Assembly (NCBI RefSeq): GCF_019649055.1 | Contig: NW_026570288.1 | Location: forward strand, 731,614-795,613 | Reading direction: 5' to 3' | Source of the DNA: Paramacrobiotus metropolitanus | Lineage: Eukaryota; Tardigrada; Eutardigrada; Parachela; Macrobiotidae | DNA: 64,000 nt | Shown: positions 14,301 to 26,300 of the stretch, piece after piece | Position numbering within the stretch: position 1 is the first letter of the stretch | Layout of the letters: each line of letters starts with the position of its first letter | Program-made: the position numbers and the translations under genes | Notes under the pieces: generated by a model | What the model was told of the DNA's origin: nothing | Databases searched by the model: none | The model's input: the letters and a program-made list of their open reading frames with translations, nothing else

Positions 14301-17300
14301 CTTTTAATTTTAATTATTATTGTTGTATGTTTTTCGTATATTAATTTCCCACACATCTTTTCAAAGCGTGTCGTTGGCTTTCCTTCAGTGCGCACCACGT
14401 ACATGAATAATAGCATACCGGTATATTTATATATATGTGTTAGGTTTAAACAAAGAAGAGCGCCGTTGTAAACGCCGGCTGCCGCTCCTTCCGAAAGATG
14501 ACCAAGCCGGCTACTCCATGACCCCGGAGGAGCGGGAACGGCAGAAGCGCGAACTGAAGCGCCGTATCAGCGGCCACCTGCTGAAGATCAGCCCGCATCC
14601 GGATGACGAGACGCACCGCAACAGTCTGGCCATCGTCCAGGGCTGGTCCAATGAGCTGCCGTCGGCCTCCGGGGGCGGCGGCAACGGCCCCGGCAGTCTC
14701 CTCCTCACCAGCCGCATCAATCAGAGCAAAGTGGTCAAACGCAAGAAGCACAAGGTGCGTTCACTTGTGGGTTATGTCAACAGCGGCTGGAGTGCTTATT
14801 GATTTCCGCTGGATGTTACTTAGCCGGTTGTTATTCAGCGGGCGCCGTAAGCCCTTGTTAATGCAGCAATCAATTATTTTTATATTACTTAGTTTAAGTT
14901 TAATTATTAAAACTACTTTTTATTTAAAATAAAAATGGATTTCACTTAATAGCTGTACGTACTCGTATTATCCCGAATTTTGTTTAAAAACTAATCTCTG
15001 TCGAATGACTAGCCTGGATAGTAGTGGATCCTATAACAATGCAGTATAAGGTTATCAAGTATTATTGTAGAGCAATGGCATATAATCATCCACTTGTATT
15101 CGACCAATGCGTGCCGAATTCTATCCAAATTTCAGTTAACGTTCCTACCATTTATTCTGAAGAAATCTCTGGTAATTTGTGAAAAAAATCAGTTTTCTAT
15201 GCATACATAAAGCTTTTTTGTGTCAAAAAAACGCGACAATTACTCCTACACAAATTTTTTCAGGTTTATGAATGATTTTATTACTGTACTTTCCGCCTTA
15301 CTATATATGTACGTTAATTTTTCTTAAATTCCATGAATGGACATCGCGATGTTGCTATCAAAAAATTTTCACCACGGTAGGATCAAGCTAAAAATAAGAA
15401 TCGACTATCAGGGAATATTGATCGGAGTGCGGTTAAAAAACGATCGAGTCGTCAGATGGGATTTGATGGGTGTTTTATCCCCTCCAGCCAGGTCGGCTGT
15501 TGTGACAAATTGTAGGGAGAATGAAAAGTTACAGTCCTGTCAGTGACTCTTTCCACCGCTCGATCATGACCAGAGAAAGGGGGATTTAATTGTGTCAGGC
15601 TCAGCTGCACAATGTACGCATTATTGCCACCACAGATCCCAACAGTAAAGAAAGATGTTGCGCAACGGCACGCACGGTGACCGCATAAAATCTCTCATCC
15701 ATTATACCGATGCCTGGGAATTTATTGTTAGCCACTGTATTCTGGTTGTGCAGGAGACGCCAGACCAGAAATAATGGAAACTGTTAGCGTGCTAAAATAT
15801 TAGCTTCTACCAAAAATACTTTTTATGTCGATTATATAATACTCGTATTTACGTTTGTTTTCAGCAGCCAATTTTTCATATTAGGTGTGTCTATTACCAC
15901 GGTAAATACAATGCATATTAAAAAAAGTTCTTTACAATTTAAAAAAACAGTGCGAAATTACAACAAAAAAACTGGACTGTACTTTTTTATTGACTGGAAT
16001 TGGCTCCACGATGACACTCAGTAAAATTGAAACTATAGCATATTGTAGTGAAGTGGCTCTGTACTGCCGCGGAAAGGTTCTTGATTTAAAATCACAGAAG
16101 AATATAATACTGCGTTGGTACACAACATTGACTATTTTTTCGTAGTTTTATTTCAGAAACAAATATTTTTTCAAGATCACATGATTATAACGCGGTAATT
16201 TTTTTTACAATTGTGTGTAAATACAGTAAATACATGTAAATACAGTGTATTAGCCGTAGCAGTCTTTAGTTACAATTGTCTCGCAAATACATGTAACAGC
16301 CGTTTTCTGGTCAGCAAGGAAAACGATAGAAAAAATATTCAAGTTCTCGTACCGCTTCAAAAAACTCTGGATTGTTTAAGCATTCCCCGGCCACGCCCCA
16401 TGACGCCGAGAAGCTGCAGCTGCTCAAACAGCAGCTCCGTGCCCTGGCCGCCCACCGCGACCGTGTGCACTACGGCGACGAAAAGGTCACCGTCGCCGCC
16501 TTCGGCTCGCTGCCCAATAAGCCGGTCAACAGCGGATGCGTCGCGGCGGTGCTCAACGGTTTCCGCGGCGACGACCACCTGTCGTCCTCCAACGAGTACC
16601 TCACTGACACGACGCTGGGCTCGGTGAAGAAGATCCACAATATCCGCTCGGCCTACCAGCAGCACACCACCACCTCCGACCCCGCACTGTTCCGCAGCGT
16701 CCTGGAGCAGTACCGGCGGCAAGCACGGGAGGATCAGTATCAACGCGAGCGGGACGATTATCAGCGGTATAATATCGGCGGCCCCCCACGGCGAGAGGAG
16801 TTTACGGGTGAGCTATGGGGCTGCTACGTGTATGTTAGCTTTTCTGTGACGCCATGCGCCTGGGCGCAGTTAAAGAATTATTTCAACAACTGACAGAGCC
16901 AGTCAATACCGACCGTGATGCGATTGGCTGCTAAATTTTATTTGGAAGGCTATCGTCATGGAAATTACAGTTTATGACTACCTGTTTTAGAAATTTGTTT
17001 ACTAGTACCTATGCAGAAGGGTTTAACAGGTTTGATGCACATTTGCATTATGCACAGTTGCAGTTTTTACACACCTGGCTAGATTAATCGGCCTGTTGGG
17101 AGTGGATAACGTAGTGCATGGGCCCATTAGACCAATGACGCCTTCGAGAATGCTAGTTACTCAGGATTTTGTCCGTCTAGAGATAGTGCGAAAATAACTG
17201 CCATAATATTACTACGATTTTTTCACATAGAATATCTAGCATATGTTTCGAAGCTAGTTATGGAGTTAGGTTACCTGAAGTTTTCTGTCTACGGTATTTT

Positions 17301-20300
17301 ATAAAGCTGCAGACAGTGATATGAGAAAACCGTTGGATACAGCCTACCGGTAATTGGCGGTAAAGCATCCATTGTACATCAGAATTAATTTTACCTCCAT
17401 ACACCGTATACACACGCATACACCGTATAATTAATTAGAAAAAAAGTTTTTGATTTGAGTTTTGAATGTAACACAAAAGGTGCAATACCAATAAAGTGCA
17501 AGACACAAACAAATACCGAAAACATTTTAATTTTCAGGACCAAAATCTTACAGCCAGTACCAATCCGATCCCGACCTGCAGGATATTGTCAATAAACTGC
17601 AGCAAATCAACCGGGAGATCGCCGACACCAAAGCCTTATTCCGCTCCACCTCCAGCCTTGCGCTGACCCGCCGTCCACCCGGACCCCGCTGGCGCTCGGA
17701 GAACGACCTCAGCCTGATGTCGCCCACCTACCGCCCACCACCACCGCCCTACGGCCGCGACTATCCACCCCGGACGAACCACCCTTCCTGCGCGACTCCA
17801 ATCGTTACCACCCGCTGGCGATGTCACACAGCTTCGGACGGGGACGCCGTATGTGGGAGGACGACTTCTTCCGCATGGACAACGACTACGACTACCGCAT
17901 GTACCCGCCCGAAGACTTCCGCGGCCCTTTCGGTCGGGGACCGCCCTTTCCGGCCTTCGTCGAGCCCCTCCCGTATCCGCCACCCCCTCCAGGATCTTTC
18001 GCCGGGACGTACGCGCCAGAGGACCAGTATTATCCGTTTGACGGGTACGATGAGCCCCGCGAGGAGCTGTGGGGACCGGTGGCCACCGGGCCGCCGTCTG
18101 TGCGGGCGGTGACGCCGTTGGCGCACACGGCCGGGCAGCAGATCAGCCAGGAGACGGTGCTGGATGTGCCGCTGCCGGATTCGCGGGTCAGTAATGCCGA
18201 GGAGCCCCAGACCGGCGTGATCAGTATGGAGGGCGATGCGTGGGAGGATGATAAGGAGAACGCCAGTGAGACCGGGAGTGATGGGATGGATGTGGGGGAG
18301 AAACTGTCGCGGTCCATGTCTCTGAAGAAACCCAAGAAAGATAACGGACAGGTGGGTGACCTAAGTGCTTCTCACAACTTTATTGCATGTTTTTGTCTTA
18401 CTAAACAGTCTTTATATGTTGCACGACTGACAAAGAAAAAGATAAAAGCTATTCCCTATATAAAATTTTGCACTGGCGGTAAAACGTGATATAGCCCACT
18501 GCATAGCTAACTCACATTTTTACGGTAAAAGTTGTTCCTGACTCGAAGCATTGCCAGCAACAAATACTTAATAAAAAATCGTAGTAAACAGACTATTTAT
18601 GGAGCTAAAAACTGGTACATTTTTCAGTGACCTTGCGTATACTCTGTACGACCTTGCGTATACTCTGTCTGTTTTATTTGGCAGCAACTATGTATACGGT
18701 TCCGATTAAGAATCAGGTGCCGTTACTCTACGATTTTGCATATCTGCCGGTATTTTATTCATTATTATTCTGTATTTCACGGCGCTCTATATCAGCGATA
18801 AATTTAACCAATGTTATAAAATCCATTTTGACAGTCGAATCCTCACAGTCTTAAAATGATCATACTGTTCAATCGCTGGTGGAAAACTAATGAATGTCTG
18901 TTAACTTGTGAATGAACTGTTCTGCATTGCTTCCGTGATGAACAACACACACGATTTTATCCGGCAGAAACCCTAGTAGAAGCTAACTTCCACAGCAAGG
19001 TCATATTATAATAATATTATCATAAATTTATTGCTGTTTTATACCGCAGTGTATGTATTATTTTGTTCCTATTAATAACGATCTAATGGATGTACGGTAT
19101 ATTTTCAGCCAAAGTATGCTTTTCCCACCAAGCGTATCCTGCTGACACGTGATCCCAAAGATCGAAGTTTGAGCGGGAATGGGCTGGGCGTACGGATTGC
19201 CGGCGGGAAGCTGATACCCAACACCAACACCCTGGCGGCGTTTATCAGCAAGATCTACGACAACGGCATCATGGCTACATTGGGTGAAGCCAAAGAAGGT
19301 TGGTGGGATCGACGATAATTTATCATAACTGCTTCTGGCAAAACAGTGTTTATTATGGTTTAACAGGTGACCAAGTCCTGGAATGGAATGGTGTCCCACT
19401 GACCAACAAATCCTACGAAGAAGTCCAGGAGATTCTGGAGAAAAGCAACGGAGAAGTGGAGATCCTGCTGCGCAGTGATTACAATGTCCGCGATCTGGAG
19501 AGCGAACTGGAGCAGCAGCGGATGGCCCGTCGCGCCTCGCACCAAGCGGAGAAAGGTCAGCACTGCCTAGCAGACAACGCAAAATTCCGAATAAAAATTG
19601 AATGACGTTTAATTGCAGCGATGCGCCAGTATGACGGCGGCGACCGGTCGCCCGCTCCGGGAGGGCGTACCCTCTTTGGGCAGCAACGGGGCGGACGAGC
19701 GGAGAAGGTAGAGGAAGACGAAGTGTATGTGCCCAAGAACCAGCTGGCACCGCCGTCACCCAGTGGTATCCTGGCTCGCAAGAAGGTATTGAAACCATGC
19801 TGCTAGAGCATCACATGGTGTACTTATTTAGCGAATTCATAGAGCTTCTAGCTGCCTGTGTGGACTGCAAAATTGTATAAAGCCATCATAAGGTCCAGAG
19901 ATCGTAAACCGTCAAAATGATCGACCGTAACTGTCGTTCAAAGTTCTTAACGCTGCGAACAGATTTGGATAGCAGATGCAAAAAAATTCGCTAAGCGAGC
20001 TTTGTATTATGCAAAAATTTAATATTTTGCATATACTAAAAACAGTATCTAACGCCATAATAAGATCTACCCGTAATGGATGAGATCGCAAAATGTCAAA
20101 TCGCTCGCTATTAAGCACAGACTTAATATTCTCCGTTACCATCTCTTAATATTCTCCGTTATTTAATATTCTCAGTTCCGCAGTTCTACTTGGAGATTTC
20201 GCAAAATTAAGTTCCGATTAAGCTGACGAAAATAAGAAAAAAATTTCCATTTCGCTACAGACTATTTTTACGCTTTACAAAGTACGAACTACTGACCTTG

Positions 20301-23300
20301 ATAATGTCAACACTGCCATTTGTCACCATGACAGTGATTACCAGATCAGCCGAAATAGAGAAAGCACCAGAGCATATGCTCATTTCACGAAATAATTACA
20401 CGTTTTGACTATACCTTACGAACGAATTTAGAGTACCAAAAGGAGACAGCTTGGGTAGCTTACGATAAGTGTGCGGTCCTGCGGCGAGCTGTTCAGAACA
20501 GGCGGTCTACAAAACGGTCAACCAGTTCGACAGGATTACTTTTGCTTACGGTAAATAGAGTTGTTAAATGATGAATATTAATGCTTTCTCCTGTTTGCAG
20601 TCGACAACATCTAGTGGGCATCATCCGGTCTCCGGTGATATTCTCCTGCGCATGACGTACGAGCGCTGCACCCTGACATTACAAGTGCTGAGAGCGCGCA
20701 ATCTGAAAGCGGCCGATAAAACTGGGTTCTCCGACCCTTACTGCAAGATTCTCGTGGTGCCTGGACGAGCGTACGTAGCGCTTAGTCGGAGTCATGCTTC
20801 GTGATTATCAGTTGCTAAACGGATAACTGCTTGACATTATAGGGAGTACAAGTATCGCACGCGGCACATCCAACAGAATCTGAATCCGGAATGGAAGGAG
20901 ACCTTCACGTTCCAGGGCATCGATCCCAACGAGATCCACCACAAGAAAATCGAGATCACGGTATGGGATTGGGATCGACTGTCGGCGGATGATTTCCTCG
21001 GCGAGGTCATCGTGGATCTCACCGGTATACAAAACTGTTCACCTAAAATTATAACAAACCAAGCAGGCACTGATAAATGCACTATGCACGCGTGGATACA
21101 TGACATTTTTATCGAAGTGGCTATTTTACCCCAGTCTTTGTGGCAAAATAGCTTTTGGCTATTTTGCCCAGTATGCGGGGCAAAATAGGCTTTTGCTATT
21201 TTGCCCCACACTGCGCTCAAATAGTCTTCAGCTATTTTGCCCCAGTATGGGCGGCCGAATAGCCGTGTACTATTCGGCCGCATTATGTATTTTCATCCAG
21301 ACGTTGTGTTCGAATAGCGTGATGTATTGCGAGGTCTCGCGAATTGTCCTTGCAGTGGTCGTACTACGAGTCTACGACCGTCAAGTAACCGACCAAAACG
21401 TCCGGACGACCAAGACGTCCGGCGGACGTTTTGGTCGTTAAACTGACCAAACCGTCCGGGGGCCAAAAAAACGTCCGCCGTAAATTTTGCCAACCCAAAA
21501 TTTTATTCGTTCTCAGCCCGTAAACTTTGGTCGGAGCAATATTTCAGCCCACACTCTTTGGTCGGATCACTATTTCTGCCCGGACAATTTGGTAGGAGCA
21601 CAGAACGACAAGACAGCCCCAAAAATTGAGTCCCTTCCGCTGTGTGGCAGTGTAATTCAAGATGTCCCCAATGGTGGTGAACCTCTCCTTATGCCGACGA
21701 ATTGAGCGATCCTGGCTTTCGCTTATTTCTTTTGGATGTCGTTTGGCAGTCAAAAATTGGTAAACTGCCTTCAAATCAGAATACATTTTCACGTTTCAAG
21801 ACGAAGGACTATGACGAACGCGTGTAAAACCGTAGCGGGAACTGTGCACAACTAACGAATTAAGCTGTCTAACACATCACATAAGATCGTCGACAGATGA
21901 CATCGAACATAACAACCTTCACAAAATAAAATTTTCAAAAGGTTATTTATGAAAATTGATGTGACATTCCAAAAGTTTCTTTCCGTATTTTATATCTTTT
22001 GAGCAGAAGCAGCTGGAAGTAAGTAAGGTCCAGCTGCGAGAATGGTCAGTGGTGCAATGACTCATACACACCCGGCAGGCCAGTCCACTGTCGAGAATGG
22101 TCAGTGGTGCAATGACTCATACACATCCGGCAGGCCAGTTAACCACTGGCTATTTATTGCATTTAATTTTCGCCAGTCAGTGTGGCAAAGCCTCGCACGC
22201 GCCTGTGTTTCGACATGCCGCTTACCAAGGAGCATATTCGCACTGTTATCTTTTCTGAATTTTGTCTCGGTAACGACTGTACAGTTTGTTTTGAAAAAAT
22301 TTGTGGGGTTTTCGGACAGCATTGTCCTTCGATCCAGACAGTTAGGACTTGGTAAAGGAAATTCCGGAACGGACAGCAAATTGTGGAAGATGGTCGAAGA
22401 TTGGGAAGACCACGGACAGCGGTCAACTGCGCAAACATTGCTCGTGTTCGTGAAATCGTGCACCAAAATCCGCGGGTGACAGTTCCGCAGATAATGTACG
22501 ATCTGGGGATTGGAGCACAAGCCGTGGCAAGCATCCTACATGATCATCTGAATTTGCGAAAAATTGTGTCGAAATTTGTGCCTCATCTGCTCTCGGAAAG
22601 TCAGAAACGGGCTCGTGTTGATTTTTGTCGGGGTCTGCTCAAGTGCTGTCGAAATCATCCTCAACGTTATTTATCAAACATCCTCACTGGAGACGAGACC
22701 TGGATTTACCATTGGGATCCACTTACGAAGCGAAACTCAAGGGAATGGACGGAAAGAGGGAAGAAGGGACCGGTACGCCCCGGCTGTGCCGTTCCCGGCT
22801 GTGCCGTTCCCGGCTGTGCCGTTCCCGGCTGTGCCGTTCCCGGCTGTGCCGTTCCCGGCTGTGCCGTTCCCGGCTGTGCCGTTCCCGGCTGTGCCGTTCC
22901 CGGCTGTGCCGTTCCCGGCTGTGCCGTTCCCGGCTGTGCCGTTCCCGGCTGTGCCGTTCCCGGCTGTGCCGTTCCCGGCTGTGCCGTTCCCGGCTGTGCC
23001 GTTCCCGGCTGTGCCGTTCCAGCTGTGCCGTTCCCGGCTGTGCTGTTCCGGCTGTGCTGTTCCCGGCTGTGCTGTTCGGCTGTGCCGTTCCCGGCTAATG
23101 CCGTTCCCGGCTGTGCCGTTCCCGGCTGTGCCGTTCCCGCCGTTGTTGTTCCCGGCTGTGCCGTTCCCGGCTGTGCCGTTCCCGGCTGTGCCGTTCCCGG
23201 CTGTGCCGTTCCCGGCTGTGCCGTTCCCGGCTGTGCCGTTCCCGGCTGTGCCGTTCCGGCTGTGCCGTTCGGCTTCGTGCCGTTCCCGGCTGTGCTGTTC

Positions 23301-26300
23301 CCTGCCGTTCCCGGCTGTGCCGTTCCCGGCATGCCGTTCCCGGCTGTGCCGTTCCGGCTGTGCCGTTCCCGGCTGTGCCGTTGTGCCGTTCCCGGCTGTG
23401 CCGTTCCCGGCTGTGCCGTTCCCGGCTGTGCCGTTCCCGGCTGTGCCGTTCCGGCTGTGCCGTTCCCGGCTTCGTGCCGTTCCCGGCTGTGCCGTTCCCG
23501 GCTGTGCCGTTCCGGCTAATGCCGTTCCCGGCTGTGCCGTTCCCGGCTGTGCCGTTCCCGGCTGTGCCGTTCCCGGCTGTGCCGTTCCCGGCTGTGCCGT
23601 TCCCGGCTGTGCCGTTCCCGGCTGTGCCGTTCTGTGCCGTTCCCGGCTGTGCCGTTCCCGGCTGTGCCGTTCCCGGCTGTGCCGTTCCCGGCTGTGCCGT
23701 TCCCGGCTGTGCCGTTCCCGGCTGTGCCGTTCCCGCCTGGTGTCTCCGCGCATTGGGATCCACTTACGAAGCGAAACTCAAAGGAATGGACGGAAAGAGG
23801 GAAGAAGGGACCGGTACGCCCCGGCTGTGCCGTTCCCGGCTGTGCCGTTCCCGGCTGTGCCGTTCCCGGCTGTGCCGTTGTGCCGTTCCCGGCTGTGCTG
23901 TTCGGCTGTGCCGTTCCCGGCTATGCCGTTCCGGCTGTGCCGTTCCCGGCTGTGCCGTTGCTTCCCGGCTGTGCCGTTCCCGGCTGTGCCGTTCCCGGCT
24001 GTGCCGTTCCCGGCTGTGCCGTTCCGGCTGTGCCGTTCCCGGCTGTGCCGTTCCCGGCTGTGCCGTTCCCGGCTGTGCCGTTCCCGGCTGTGCCGTTCCC
24101 GGCTGTGCCGTTCCCGGCTGTGCCGTTCCCGGCTGTGCCATTGGGATCCACTTACGAAGCGAAACTCAAGGGAATGGACGGAAGAGGAAGAAGGACCGGT
24201 ACGCCCCGGCTGCCGTTCCCGGCTGTGCTGTTCCCGCTGTGCCGTTCCCGGCTGTGCCGTTCCGGCTGTGCCGTTCCGGCTGTGCCGTTCCCGGCTGTGC
24301 CGTTCCCGGCTGTGCTGTTCGGCTGTGCTGTTCCGGCTGTGCCGTTCCGGCTGTGCCGTTCCCGGCTGTGCCGTTCCCGCTGTGCCGTTCCCATGTGCCG
24401 TTCCCGGCTGTGCTGTTCCCGGCTGTGCCGTTCCCGGCTGTGCCGTTCCCGGCTGTGCCGTTCCGGCTGTGCCGTTCCCGGCTGTGCCGTTCCGGCTGTG
24501 CCGTTCCCGGCTGTGCCGTTCCCGGCTGTGCCGTTCCGGCTGTGCGTTCCGGCTGTGCCGTTCCCGGCTGCCGTTCCCGGCTGTGCCGTTCCCGGCTGTG
24601 CCGTTCCCGGCTGTGCCGTTCCCGGCTGTGCCGTTCCCGGCTGTGCCGTTCCCGGCTGTGCCGTTCCCCTGTGCCGTTCCGGCTGTGCCGTTCCCGGCTG
24701 TGCCGTTCCCGGCTGTGCCGTTCCCGGCTGTGCCGTTCCCGGCTGTGCTGTTATGCCGTTCCCGGCTGTGCCGTTCCCGGCTGTGCTGTTCCTGGCTGTG
24801 CCGTTCCGGCTGTGCCGTTCCCGGCTGTGCCGTTCCCGGCTGTGCCGTTCCCGGCTGTGCCGTTCCCGGCTGTGCCGTGCCGTAAACTCTTCTATCCGAG
24901 GATTCAACGTATGACCTAACCGAAACATCAACGCGAGCTCCCGGAACCGACCGAAATTGGCCACCTGAAATTGGCCACCTGAAACAGGCCTACCTCCGAC
25001 AATACATCTGAAGAAGCATAACTGGCATCGTCTGTTGAACGATCCGGAATGACCCAATAGGTCACAACACCTCGTCACGTTTACCAGAACCCACCAACCT
25101 TTTCAACCGGACCGGTCAACCAACGCCATTTTCCTTGAAGAACTGGTAAGTCGACAGATCGATAACTCGTTAACTAGATAAGTCGACAGGGCGACAACTC
25201 GACTCATCCACTACCGGTAGTCGAACCCATATATGGATACGGCTACCCCAAAAACGGTCATATGGATACGACGACGTAGACGAATCCGACCTGGACATGT
25301 CAAGTGCGGAGCGTCAAACACGGTGCTGCAACTACTCGGATTCTCAATAAGGGACACGGCGTTAGAACCCCAGCAGATCGCACCATACCCGCATCCGCCA
25401 CCGAACGTACCCAAACAAGGGTTGGGATCCTTTCGATTTCGGCGACGGGGAATGGAATCACGGATTTTTGCCCGGAAAAAACATCGGAACCTTGACTCCG
25501 CAGACTGTTAGATCGAGGCTGCCCCATATCAACCGAGGGTAACCCCGGATCCAACTTGGGCTATCCCGGATTCAACTTGAAAATCCTGGCATTATCCAGC
25601 CCATGTTGCCAATTTAGGCAACTGGACCTGAAACCAAGGGTTTGCTTGTGCGAGAAGGCCTCACGCACGGAGGCTATTTCGGATATGGAGCCACACACGG
25701 ACTCTTGCTATGAGCAAAGATAATGACTCCATCCCCGTTGCCCAATAGGTGACAACGAATTACAACGAGGGTCTTGTCCGGCTGAGTCATCGGAAACTCA
25801 AACCAGCAGAATGCCCAACCTCGGACACTGAGACTACCGCGGACAAGGAAGCGACCCGAACCTGACCCAACTTAACCGACGAGAACCCCGTCGTTGTTGC
25901 CCAGTAGGCGACAAGTGATGAGATGGAGAATTATTCCCGGTAAGAAAACTTCAGGTGAACTTTAGTTAACCGGCAGCCGGTGAACTTCAACTTTCGGTAA
26001 ACTTTATTTAGCCGGACTCCAAGGAGTTATGCTTATCGTGAAACGGTCAAAAAGGGCCATGACGACGTCTCCAGTGAAGACGTAGACGAATTTCACATCT
26101 GATATCAACCGGACCGACAGTAAGGGATACGGTGGTGGACCCTACATCCCTGTACCACGTCCAAAGCATCCAAAGAAACGGATTCTCCGGATCGACCCGG
26201 ATTGGCCCGGTAATTACGCGCGCAGCCGTCAGAAGTTCAGTATTTGCCTAAGAGTATGTCAGCCAGCGACAGTCCTGCTTCCGGTGGGCTGACTTGCACA

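Noticed and set aside
22101-22534. Minus-strand ORFs of 123-139 codons
   Set aside because: Shadows of the mariner transposase reading on the plus strand.
22383-24919. Very long plus-strand ORFs of AVPFP/CAVPG/RSRLC repeats
   Set aside because: Produced by a 15-bp stop-free minisatellite; all three frames are open at once and frames swap at 14-bp variants.
22706-25078. Long minus-strand ORFs of GTAQP/GNGTA/RERHS repeats
   Set aside because: Reverse complement of the same minisatellite; no start, splice or motif support.
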